Positions 38,268 to 49,733 of a DNA stretch of 64,000 bases are shown in pieces. Made by a program: the position numbers and the translations under genes. Numbering within the stretch: position 1 is the first letter of the stretch; every line of letters begins with the position of its first letter. Location: contig JAWUZG010000032.1 of assembly GCA_036785705.1 (NCBI GenBank), forward strand, positions 16,797,501 to 16,861,500, in the 5' to 3' direction. Under the pieces are notes generated by a model. The model saw only the letters and a program-made list of their open reading frames with translations. It searched no databases and had not been told where the DNA came from. The stretch comes from Acanthornis magna (taxonomy: Eukaryota > Chordata > Aves > Passeriformes > Acanthizidae).

Positions 38268-38770
38268 TTATTGTGTCCAGTTCTGGGCTCCTCTAGTAGA
38301 AGAGGGTCGTGTAGCTCCTGGAGTGGGTCCAGCAGAGGACAACGAGGGTGATGAGGAGACTGAAACATCTCGCTTACGAGGAAAGGCTGAGGGAGCTGGG
38401 CCTGGTTCGTGAAGACATGACTGAGCGCAGACCGCATTGATGTGTATAAATATCTAAAGGGAGAGTGCCAAGAAGATGGAGCCAGGCTCTTGGTGGTCTC
38501 AACCACTCGAATACGAGGCATTGGGCAGAAACAGATGCATGGGAAGTTCCATCTGAACATGAGGAAGAACTTATTTACTGTGTGGGTGACCATGCACCGG
38601 AACAGACTGCCCAGAGAGGTTGTGGAAGTTCCCTCACTGGAGATATTCAAGAGCTGTCTGGACGCAGTCCTGTTCCATGCGCTCTAGGAACGACCCTGGT
38701 GAACCAGGGAGGTTGGCCCAGGTGATCCTGTGGTCCCTCCCAACCTGACCCACTCTGCGATTCTGTGCTT
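38268..38770 (+). mobile_element. CR1 LINE 3' fragment, plus orientation
   Basis: A well-preserved CR1 tail of about 500 bp: ATTGTGTCCAGTTCTGGGCTC, GTGGGTCCAGCAGAGGACAA, GGAAAGGCTGAGGGAGCTGG, GATATTCAAGAGCTGTCTGG and a final ACTCTGCGATTCTGTGCTT. The 5' end is truncated and the 3' end carries the typical ATTCTGTG unit. The open frame on the opposite strand (38189-38650) is an artefact of this element. It abuts the CpG island that follows. Confidence 0.95.
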
Positions 38771-38824
38771 TTGTAGCGCTTCTGCTCCTACGCAAATTAT
38801 TATCAGCTTCCATAGTTAAGCTGC

Positions 38825-39340
38825 ACGGGAGCTTCGGTGCAGGAGAGCGTCCATCCCGCGCGGAGCCGGGCTGCGGCCGGCGCCCTGCGTTCGGGGGGGT
38901 CCGTCCCGGCGGGGCGGGAGGCGCTGCCCGCCCGCCGCGGCCGCTCGGTGTCGCCCTCGCAGCGGGCACGGCAGCGGCGGCGGCGGCGGCGCCACCCCCG
39001 GGGCAGCCCCGGCCCGGCGGCGGAGGCGCCGCTGGAGGGGCAGAGCCGTGGCCGGCCCGGCGGGAGCGGGAGCGGGAGCCGCGGGGGCAGCGCAGGTGAG
39101 CGCGGCGCCCACCCGCGCCCCCCGCCGCGGGCTGCGTGGGGCTGCCGTGAGGCGGGGGAGCGCGGCGGGGCGGCGGGGGCCGGGCGGGGCCGCACAGGTG
39201 ATGGCGGAGGGGCCGAGCTGTGGCGGGGCTGCAGCCGGGGAGGACCGCAGCGGAGCCAGTGGCCCGCACCCGAGTAGTGAGAGTGTTCCCTTATTCCGGC
39301 CCGGGGAGGGACCCCCCCGTCGGGACGACACGGACCCTGC
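38825..39340 (+). promoter_or_regulatory. ANKRD6: CpG island promoter, probably of ANKRD6
   Basis: A sharp GC-rich, CpG-dense block with GC boxes and a short (GGC)n run near 38972-38990. In human the gene next to RRAGD on the opposite strand is ANKRD6, whose transcription would start here and run rightward. The plus direction is supported by strong donors inside the island (39096 and 39198). No TATA box was seen. Confidence 0.7.
38860..39095 (+). other. ANKRD6: Probable ANKRD6 noncoding first exon (5' end approximate)
   Basis: ANKRD6 (diversin) is an ankyrin-repeat protein acting between canonical and planar-polarity Wnt signalling. The sequence shows only a CpG island followed by an excellent donor, CAG|GTGAGC, at 39096. 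A second donor-like CAG|GTGATG occurs at 39198. The first exon of ANKRD6 is noncoding in mammals, and the ankyrin-coding exons expected downstream are absent from the window. The identity is therefore inferred from gene order and strand, and the 5' limit is a guess. It could instead be a divergent RNA sharing the island. Confidence 0.45.
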
Positions 39341-42300
39341 GGGGTGCCGCCTAGGTGTAGGAGCCTGAGTGTACGTAGGGGTTCAGTTGCAGGTTTGGGG
39401 GTGAAAATGAGGAGTCTTAACGCTCTTGTTCCAACTTTTAAGGCCGCGTCTGATGAGAAATGGAAATCTGGCTCAAAGTCATCCTTCCTGTTGACATCAC
39501 CTGAAAACTCCACTGGAAATATTTCCACTAGTTTGCTGCAAACATCGGCCTCCCCTGAGGTCTCAACGCCTTGTGAGTACACACTGGCTGCTGGTAGAGC
39601 TCTGATTGTGGAAATCCATGGCTACGGCATGTAATTGTTCTGCGGTGTTCTTTTTATTGCAAGCATTAATAAAGGGCTTATCGCGCCCTGGGGTGTTGTG
39701 TGCATTACAGAATAGGCTGTAGACAGTGCTCTATTTTTTTAAAAAGGCATAACCAATATCTTCTTATTTTTATAGTTATATGTGAAGTAATTTGGTTTCT
39801 GCTTGGTGTTTTTGCAATGCATATGACCAAAAGGACATGTTGTCTGCTACTGAATACCTTTTGTTCACAGGGAAAACATTGGGAGGGCTAGAAAGTGGCT
39901 TGTTGGTAGGTGGATCAGTGAATCTTTCGCCCATGGGTTCTTTAAATGAACTAGAACATCCTACCAATGTTAAAGGAGTAATTGGTTCTGTGTTCAAAGA
40001 CAGAAAACGTAACCACGTCTAAACTCTTACGCAGCATTGGTTAGGCATGATCAGATCCCCTGGTAGAACTGTTTGAGACCATGGCTTATTTTGAGGAGAA
40101 TGTTATTTACTTTCTTTCAAGGTGATGTGTCAGGCTGCGCAGCTAGTTTTATAACAACTTATTTTGGCAGGCGCAAGTTCCAAGTATTGTGTAATCTTCA
40201 TTCTCTAGATAGCTGGAAAACAAAGTGTTTCTGGAGATGTGTGATTACATGTAAGATCTGCAGTTGCATTGCAGACCATAGGACATGGTGTAATGACTCT
40301 CATTCAGAACTTCATAATAATTTCTGAGCAGAAAATACTAGTTAAATACACTGCATGTAGCAAAACCTACAGTTGGGTGGCTACATAAAGTATTTAGATG
40401 CCTGGTGTGTACATGATGTATGCCTGTTTGTCCATGAGGACCTATTAGTCTGAAAGGGTAAATGGCAATTGTGTAGCAGCAGTAGTAATGTCACTGCTTT
40501 TCTCCCTGTTTTCTTGTTTGAAAACAAACTAATAAAATTAGAAAGGGGCTTTGTAATAGTATTCAGTTGGAAAGTTTTCACTTTCCTCTGCTCTTTAATA
40601 TTTACCCAGACAGTGCTGCCAGCCTCATATAGGAGACTGGCTTTGAACACTTGAAATTAAATACCCAGTAAATGATTGGTAAAAATAAAGTGATACTCTC
40701 CTGATTAATCAGGTGCTTTCTTTCAAGATTTTTTCATGGAGCTCTTTTCATTTTTGGGGAACAGAAATTACAAGAACTTGTCTGCACCAATGGGGCTCCC
40801 ATGTTGGCTGATGTAATGTAGTTGCAGCACCCGGCTTAGCATCCTCCCCTGTCACAGGTGGACATTCTGGAGTTCAAATTATCGAACTTACAATGTTCTT
40901 GGACTAGATGAGATGAATGATACCGTAATAAATCAGGTGCTTGTAGGGTGTGGTAATGAGCAACTGAGCCTCAAGCTTCATTTCTCCATGTGTCTTCAGC
41001 TTCACCTCTGTTTGACTTTGCCAGTGAGTCATTTTGTGATGTAATAAAAAAGAAACTTACTGCCCCTTATTCGCTAAGTCTGTATAACAGGATGAACAAT
41101 GCTTATTGGTTTGGATAGGTGGTGTACCAATGAACATTTGTAAAGCACTTTCAGGTTCTTAAATTAATTATGCTACCTGACAACTATATTTATTCTCATT
41201 AGTTTCAGATGTGCAATTCCTCTTTTTCCCTCAATAGTTAGGACTTTGGATGAACTTCCAGAGAACTCACAGTTGTATCTTTTTTTAGAGATAGATCAGT
41301 ACAACATGTTCCTAGTGAAAGTATTTTATTTAAAACTGGAAATGAAGTGCCATATTTTATTGGCAAGATTGACCTAAGGACATACTTGTCAAAGACACAA
41401 ATTACTTGAAATTGCTTTGGGCAAGTAAAAAATTGAAATAAATATTTTTAGTTCCTTTTGTTTATCCAGGAATGAAATATATGACTTCCTCAAAAATTAT
41501 CTAGCCAAAAATAGAAGGTGTAGAGCTGCACTTTGGAAAGACCTTAATTCATAACAGCAGTTTTCTTCCCTGCCTCTTGTCCAGCCATTTTGACCCCAAA
41601 AATCTCCAGAATAGTTTCTGAAGTACACTACTAGCAAATATTCTTGAATACCATTGCTAACTTGTAAACCCTTTAGGAAGAGCTTAGGTACTTCTCACTT
41701 GACCACTCCCTGTTAGCAGGTGCTGCTGAAGAATAGTTTGTTACAGTTCCTCGACAGCAGTTGTGAGAAAAGTGAAATCCTGAAATATCCCATTGCTGCC
41801 TTGCTGTGACCTGTCACTGAACTATATCTACTGGTCTCTTTCTAAACTTTTGCCGCTGCTTTTGTGTGTGTTTGGTTTATCTCATGTTGCCATTCAGAAG
41901 ACTGCTGGATTTGTGAAGGCAGGTGTTCCAAAGTTAGAGTCAGAATAAGCATGTGGAGTCCTTGCTTGTTTGTTGCATAGCTTTCAAACACATGCGTGTT
42001 GGGATGTTTCCTGTGACTGGGATGTTTTCTGTGTATTGCTTCCTTTGACGGGTTGTACATGACACAGTGATGCTTTGTATTCAACGTGGTGCTGGTTTGG
42101 CCAGACAAGTATTTTTGTTGTTTTCTGGAAAATGCTGAGGTCCAGTTGGAGTTGTGCAGGTCTTTAGAGTGAAGCAGGAAGGATACTGTTGGTGTGCAAC
42201 AGTTTGATAACAGGGTCAAGAATGCTATTTTTAAAAAAAAAAGATGAAATTACTTTCTATTTCGGACACATTTTTGAGAAGTGTGTGATAAATGAAGCAT

Positions 42301-44071
42301 TAAGGCTGTGCAGGACTTTGAGGTTAAAAGCAATCTAGCTTATTACCACTAATAGTTAGTTTGGTATATTGAAAGAGGAAGATGTCCTGTTGTGATAAAT
42401 GAACCCCCCTTGGATGGCCTAATGAATACAGTACAACAGCTTGAATTCTTACATTATCCAGATGTGGAGGGGCTGTCTTGGTAGCCTTAGTGATGTACTT
42501 CTGATGCAATATCGAATGCATAGGTAGCTCATGATATAATGCCGGACTGTAGATTGCTGGCTTGCTTTTGCACTGTTCTACTTTTGATCCTTTGTCAGTG
42601 ATCCTGCTATGTGTGACATGAAATTAAAGATCCTTAGAATGAACCAGCCCGCACTCCTGTCTTCTTGCCTCCTCCTCCGTGGCCCTCTCCTTCCCACTCT
42701 CTGCACCCAGTGCTGGTCCTCCAAACCCTAGGTGCATCTCAGCTAAGCCACAGCCATGGGGGGAATCTGGCTGTGATTAGGGATGGGATTTGGATACATC
42801 TGGGAAGTGGTGGATGGAAGCATCGGGTGTAGATGCCAGCTAGGTGGAGCATACTGGGGCTATGGGATAGCTGGGATGTGATGTGCTGAGCATAAGTACC
42901 CTAGTGGGATTGCCATAATCCTGAAGAAAATATTATATACTCCTATGCCAAAAGAGCCTAGGCTTTTTTATCTTATATTGTGATCAAAAGCATATTTGGA
43001 GTACTCTTCAAATCATTAAATCATACCTCCTTCAAATCCTGGATTTAAATAAGCTTCTTCTAACAGCCTATCCGTTACTTTCCCTTTCTCTCTCATGATT
43101 TTCACCTTCTCCACCTGAGCGCCATCCACTTTGTGAAGTGAGCCACTGAAGATACAGGTTTTGTGTGCACGTCTTGGCATGCTGTTGGACAAAAGCATTT
43201 TCATTTGTATTACGGAAAATGCATTTGAATTTGATGGAAATTAGTTCCTTAAGCGTGTGCATCTTCATTGTGTCTGCATTGCAGTGGGATAATTTCCTTT
43301 TCCAGTTTGAGATACCAATTGCTTTAAGACAGGAATATTTTCTGTTGGGTTTAAAGCATCTGCAATATGACATCTTAGGAGGACCTGTTGCTAGTCTGTT
43401 TATATTGTGCCAATACACTTCTGAGTTAAAATGCCCTAAATTGTCTCAGATGGGTCAGTCATTGATGACAAGTGCCAGCTTTATAAAATAAGACAGCACC
43501 ATTAATGTATGGTAATTATATATGAGCTTAATATTTGAGTAGCTTTTTAATAGTGATCACAGCAAATCATTTTAGGTATGTTTTACATTCATTCAGAGTT
43601 TGATGTCTGTGTGTGCAACAGATGCAGAAATTGCAGCTGGTTCAGTCTTGGGCAGGATTTGACCTTTTCACTGTATCACTACTCTCTCAAATAATTGCAC
43701 TAATAACTACCAGGAAGATCTGTTGCTTAACTCAGTTTGTTAGTATTTTGTAAAGCTTATATATGAGTAATTTTCCTTCATTTTCTGTCTGAGCACTTTT
43801 GGGATTAGCCTGTGTCTGTCTGAAGTCTATTGAGAGGATTTAGGGATGGAGGGAAGGGGTGTGTCTTTCTTCTGGCTGTGGAATTATCTGCCTGACATCT
43901 ACAGTCTTTCATTGATGTTATTGTTCTGGTTTAAATCCAGATTTTGAAAGTACAGCACTTTCTTATCAGTTGGTTTTCCAGACTTTACATCAGCTCCTGA
44001 AATCTTGCAAGTATGTGTTGGTTTTCTTTTCACAGCTTCTGTGTAAAGTCAGGCCATGCTCTTTCCATGTG

Positions 44072-44072
<1 letters not shown>

Positions 44073-44105
<33 letters not shown>
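44073..44105. repeat. Poly(T) tract, 33 nt
   Basis: An uninterrupted T33 run. It could be a retroposed poly(A) tail on the minus strand, but the sequence to its right shows no recognisable gene copy. Confidence 0.97.
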
Positions 44106-44108
<3 letters not shown>

Positions 44109-47100
44109 GTTTATGGTGGTTTTTAATGGTTACTTTTAAGCTTATGGTGTAAGTCTATTGATATGAATGGCAGACTCGGGTGTGGTGTAAGCGTAAACAT
44201 GAATTTGAAGCATAGTATTTTATCAATGAACCATCAGCTACCTCACTGGATTCTCTTCTTTCCCTGTAAGATTACACTTAATCAGTTTGGAGAAGCCAGG
44301 GTTTAAGAAATCCTGACCTGGCATGCACTGGGTGAGGCTGTCATCCATTTCACTTTCTCTGGTGTCTTGACAGGCGAGGTGGAGGTGCCCCCGCAGGTGA
44401 GCAGCCTCATTACCAGCATGCCTGATAAAGCAGAACTGGATTTGGGGATGAATGAGGGAAGTTCAGTCAAGAGAGGGTGTCGATGTTAGCTGTCTTAGCT
44501 GCTGCTAGCCTCAAAATAAACAAGATCAAATTTAATTTATTTAAATTCTAATAATGTAACGAGTTTTCAAAAACTTACCAAGTGGCATAGATGCTTTTGA
44601 CATAGTTGGGAAAACAGTGTCTAACATTAGCAGCTTCTCTGTGTGACCATCTTCACAAATCATATTTCAGTTGAAGGCAGGGAGGGGTGGACATCTCTCG
44701 CTGATTAGGACAGGACTGTCTGTCTAGGGAGATTTCTTTCAGTTCTTCCTGCGCTGTAGCCAGGAGCTGAGCAGGTCCCATGCCTGCAGGTATGATGAGC
44801 CTGGTTTGGAGGTGTGGGTGAATGGTTTCATGGTCAACCTGGCTAATTCTCATCTCTAAGTTGGCTGCATTTTGTTTTCAGGGAAGGATGGCATATATTC
44901 TCTTTAATGCCTTTCACTCTTGTAGAGTATCCGTATCTGTGACCCTCTCAAGCTGAGGAGGAAACATGAGTGAATGGGAAACAGTCTGAGAAAATCAGAG
45001 AAGAAAGGCTATGAAAAACACAGCTTGAAAGTTGCTTTATGATAAGAAGAGCTATTTCTTCTCACTTGTTTTGAACCTGAAATATGCTGGTTTAATCTGA
45101 TGCCTTCTAGTATTTCTCCAACCTGATTTTCTTAATTATGTCTTCCCTTATGTTCTCCTTCCTTGGGACTTTTCTAGTTTTGCTAAACCATTTCCAAGAA
45201 GAGAAGGCCAGAGTTACGACTTCTAAGATGCAATTGAGTTTCTGAGATGATTGAATAAAGGTGGGTTTGGTTGTATTCTTTGCAGTAATAATTTTTTTAG
45301 CACTCTTCCTGCTTTTTAACTGTGCAGATGCTTTCGTAAGAACAGTCCACTGTAAATTCACAATTTCATTCCTGAATCATCCCAAGCCCATCATTATGCA
45401 TATGAAGTTGAGGTGTTTTTTCTCACCACAAATACCAGACTATGTTTAAATGGTATTGAAATCTACCAGCCATTTTAACAGTTGTAGTATTTCCCCATCC
45501 CCTTGTGATTCATTAGTGGATATAATGAACACAATATATGCTTAATGCAGATGGCCCTGGGACTGCAGGGTCAGTGTCCTTCCCCTGGGAAGACTGACCT
45601 TGTACTGTTTATTTCCTGTCTAACTGGTTCTCTGTACAGATGAGGCCTTTTCCTGTTATCCCATGGCTGCCTAGTTTTTATAAAAAAACTTGGATTTTTG
45701 GTGGGTTTGCTTTTTTTAATTTTTTTTTCTTTTAAGCAGCTTTCCTTCCTTTGAAGGGAGTCTTTGGGGATGGACATGAGTTATTGGGGAATAACTTAAA
45801 ATCGGTGAAACTGTGGTAATGGCTACATGTACACTCACCACAAATGTGAAGTAGCTTAATTTAAACATCTGTCTTGTGTTCAGACAATCAACATTCAGCT
45901 GTAACTAATCAACATTGCAATCACATCCCAGCTTGCTTCATAAAATTTTAAGTTTCAGTATTCTATTTGGTATTTAGTTTTGGTCAAAGAGTACCCTGGG
46001 TGTATTATAGTAACTCACTTCTGCTTCTCGTTCTTCCTGCTTGTCAGACCAGGTTGACTATTTCTGGATTTAGGTCTGCTTTGCTTATTCATCCTTTCTC
46101 AATAAGAATTTTACACTTTGTTTATGTAGAGGCAAGATGGGACCCAATGTGAATGGCAGAATTAAAAGAGTGGTATGAATACTTGCACTAAGTAGCATTC
46201 CATATCAATAAATGAAAGCAGAATTTGTAGATATAAACTCCGGTCCTTGGCAGAGTCTCTTAACTGAAAAAAAAAAAAAAATTAGGAAATTATTCCTAGA
46301 TTCATAGTCTCCATGCAAGAGTAATTTAGGTCAAAAAAACCAAACCCCAGGTTTTTTCTGCCTCCTTTCTGTTCCCCCTATTTCTGCCTACAAAACATAA
46401 ACAAAAAATTTAAAGGCAAACTTCTGGGTTCCATATTTTTTCAGAGAATTTAGCCTTTCATGTCTATAACTGCAGACATACAAATGAGGAGGATGTTGCT
46501 GCTTTATTTACTAGAACTGTGCCAGGTTTTTCTTCTTTTTGTTTGTAATCCTCAAAGTGGAATACTTGGCATGGGGACTAGGAACATACTTTATTCAAAA
46601 TCAAGCATACAGAACTTGGATGCACGTATTTCCAGATTTTAAGAATAATTTGTTTGAAATGTTGTATTAATATGAATTTGCTTACATATCATATGTGGGT
46701 TTGTACATGCAGCGAATGTCTGAATATACTTACATGGGTTGAGCTGGTTTTGGTAACACGCAGGGACACCAAGAAAACAGATGAGAGTGTATTCAGAAGA
46801 ACTGAGCACAGCGCTTAAAAAACAGACCAATATTTTAAAGGTTTGTTTGTTCTCCTCACAATTTGAAATTAAGACTCTCCTTGACCAGGCTGAAATAAGT
46901 GTTGAGCTACTCAGGAGGCTGCAGTGTAAAGTTAGTTTTGTCTGGGACACGTTCTCAGTCTTTCCCAGACGTGGAATAAAGAGTGTCAGTGAAATTGAGA
47001 ATTTGCTCTATGTTTCAGTCCTGTGTAACTCTCGTGAAACACACAGATACTCTGCCTTAGTGGAAAAAGCACTAAATGCACTTTTCAAGTAAGCTATGCC

Positions 47101-49243
47101 AGGGAGGGTTATCAGAGGGGCGCAATACTAGGGTGGAATTCTCAGCACACTAGTAAGTATGTGCTACAGTGTTTCACACTAAGATGAAGGACTTTTCTAT
47201 CATTCTAGGGAGCTGTATACTTGTCTTCCCCAAAATACTAAGATTTTGAAACGTTAACTGTATAGGCAGTGTCTTAGTTTGATTGTAATTAATAAAGTCA
47301 CATTCTAAATTTTAGTATAGCAGCAAGCATCTGTTGTATGTTGTTTTTACTTGTAAGAAGCAAACTGACCTTCAGTTGATCAGCTGTCATGATTCAAATT
47401 TTGAGCATCCACTCTTCTGCTAACAAAAGTTTCTCATAGTTTGGGTATGTTAAGCTTAGCTCAAAATATATAGGGTCTTCCAAGAAAAACAGAATCAGGT
47501 GAAAGTGTCTGTAATGCAAAAGTTAGCAGATTTTACCAAGTACCATTTAAAATCACTTCCCTTATGCTCTGTAAGTGGGATTTTCAGGACTTGCTTAATT
47601 AAGGATCAAGAATAAAGTGATACTAAAATAATGACTCTTAAAAAAGTCCCATGATTTATACTCAAATAACAGTATGGCCCACAGAGTGATAATTATCAAC
47701 AACTTGTGTGTAGCAAAATTGTAATTGTTTATGTTATTAAATCTCAGAAGGGTAGATTTAAAAACAAAACTTTTAACTAGTTTTTGCATTAATAGATAGT
47801 TTAAAGCTGGATGTTTATTATCCTGGGTTTTTTAAAATTGAATTTTACGTTGTATTTCGTATTGGTAATGCTGGATCAAAACCTGATTTCCCTGCTTCTG
47901 TGGCTGATCTCATTCAATTCAATGACTGCTTATGTGAATAAGGCCCAAAGAATGTGGCTTTGTATGAAAAATATCCTCCCAGAGGGAGTTGTAGCAGGCT
48001 CACACTTAATATAAAGGGAAAAAACAAAAAAAAGCGAATGTTTATGTTTCCTTGTCTTGTTGTACAATGATTTTCAGTGAAGTTTCATATTCCGTGAAAT
48101 TAAATCTGTAGCCAAGATGATATGATATTGAACAATTTTTATACTTCAGCATGCAGGTCTGTGCTGTTGAAACAATAGGCTGAGTGTTTTAAGGTGCAGA
48201 TAGCCTGACTAAAATAACATGTGTTGCAAAAGAGGTTGCAGTGCATTTTCGATAATGTTGAGCCGAGAGATACTTGTGAACTCTGCGTGGTGTGTTACAG
48301 TCATGGGAGCAGTTAACAAGATAAAGAAAATCTCAGCTTTCTCTGTTTACAAAACTGGCCTTTCTGGAAGGACTGGAAAACAGGAATACAAATATATAAT
48401 CCGCTTGCCTTCTCTTTCTACCCCTCCTTTCTGCCTCCCTGTATTGAGCCAAAAATAAATGGGAAGACTAACTGTAAGAAAATGGCACTAGAGTCAGTCG
48501 TCCTCTTCCTTAGTTTTCTCCCTCTGTTTTACACACCACTGGGAGCTGGTGATTGTGTGGCACCGCAGCTCCCTTGATATGGTGTGATTCAGTCCTGTAG
48601 TGCCAACAGAGCAGAACTCTGCTGTTAACTCCTCGTTACTCACCCTTCAATAGCTGCAAGTCCGGAGGTGGATCTGCAGAGTTCAGGAGTGAAGTTTGAT
48701 CTTGCCTGCGTTGAAACACCAGTGCGTGTTTTTGCCATATTAGGCCACTCCTGTGATTTTAAAGTAATGAAGATGTCCTTGACCTTTTTTGCATTTAATT
48801 TTCTCTTCATTTTGTGCCACTTCTAAAAGCTCTGTATTGTTCCCCAACTTTGTCTTCCCCCCTCTTTTGTCCTAGTACTTTCACATCGTTGATATGAGAA
48901 TCATGTGATCTTCTTTGATCTGTTCCTCAACCTCTACAAATCTCCTGTTTGCTAGTTGTGCTCCTGACCGTGGTTAATAAGTGCTGAGTCACCACTTAGA
49001 ACCCAGAAGAGCTGTGAATAGAGCAAAAGGTTGTTTGTCAATCTTTTAAGAAAGAATTCGTGAAGAGAGTGAAAAAGGATCTATGTCCCTCTTCCATACC
49101 TTTCCAGGTGATCTTTACAGATCAGGTTGGTTGTCATGACATGTCTTCTAAGGCCTTTTAAAAGCCTTATATTCAGTATTTTCTTTCTCGTCCTGTCCTT
49201 TAGCCTTTACCTGTCTCAGTTTACAATCTCATTTTTTCTACTT

Positions 49244-49609
49244 TCACTTCAGCTCTAGTATTGTTTGGGTCTTGGGGCATGTTTTTCCATCTCTGACTGC
49301 TTTCAGCTCTCTCTGTTCCAACATCAGTAGCTTATGGTTTTTTCTGGTTGTGCTTCCAGCTTTGCTAGGCTTCCAGTCTTTATCAATGTGCTGGTTTTTT
49401 GATAACACTCGTCCACTGTATTCCTTGGTAGGAGTGATGGTGAAGGAATATCTATTTCTATCGTACTGGACAGGAAATGCCACCTCCTTGAGATTTTTAC
49501 TGTGTTTTTCTTGCAAAAGTGAAAATGGACTCTCTTTCAAAAGGGTGTCCTCGAATATAAGAGGTGCAGGGGTGCTGAGCTTCATGAGGGTAGGGAAGCC
49601 GATGGACAT
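49244..49609 (-). other. Unassigned 121-codon open frame, possible retrocopy remnant
   Basis: The frame starts MSIGFPTLMKLSTPAPLIFE and ends at TGA after KTQTILELK. It is hydrophilic, lysine-rich and uses GC-ending codons (CTG, AAG, CAG, ACC) more than its AT-rich surroundings, which gives a protein-like look. The frame remains open a little upstream of its ATG. I do not recognise a family and see no conserved domain, clear splice sites or 3' poly(A) tail. A plus-strand frame (49272-49670) overlaps it, so chance is a real alternative. Confidence 0.2.
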
Positions 49610-49708
49610 GAGGAAAATGCTGCCTGTTTCTGGGAACGTGGTCCAGGAATGTGAGATCCCTGTAGCATGATGCTGCCCTTCTCTGTTTTTCTGTCATCAG
49701 GTTTGGGC

Positions 49709-49733
49709 TTTTTTTTTTTTTTTTTTTTTTTTT
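49709..49733. repeat. Poly(T) tract, 25 nt
   Basis: An uninterrupted T25 run just upstream (in minus-strand sense) of the unassigned frame at 49244-49609. It produces a polylysine stretch in another minus-strand frame. Confidence 0.97.

Noticed and set aside
38189..38650. 153-codon minus-strand frame
   Set aside because: It is the reverse strand of the CR1 fragment at 38268-38770.
38803..39582. 259-codon minus-strand frame over the third CpG island
   Set aside because: Mostly low-complexity Pro/Arg/Ala from the island; no domain and no splice support.
44073..44200. Processed pseudogene ending in the T33 tract
   Set aside because: Sequence to the right of the tract shows no gene-like reading frame or recognisable mRNA copy.
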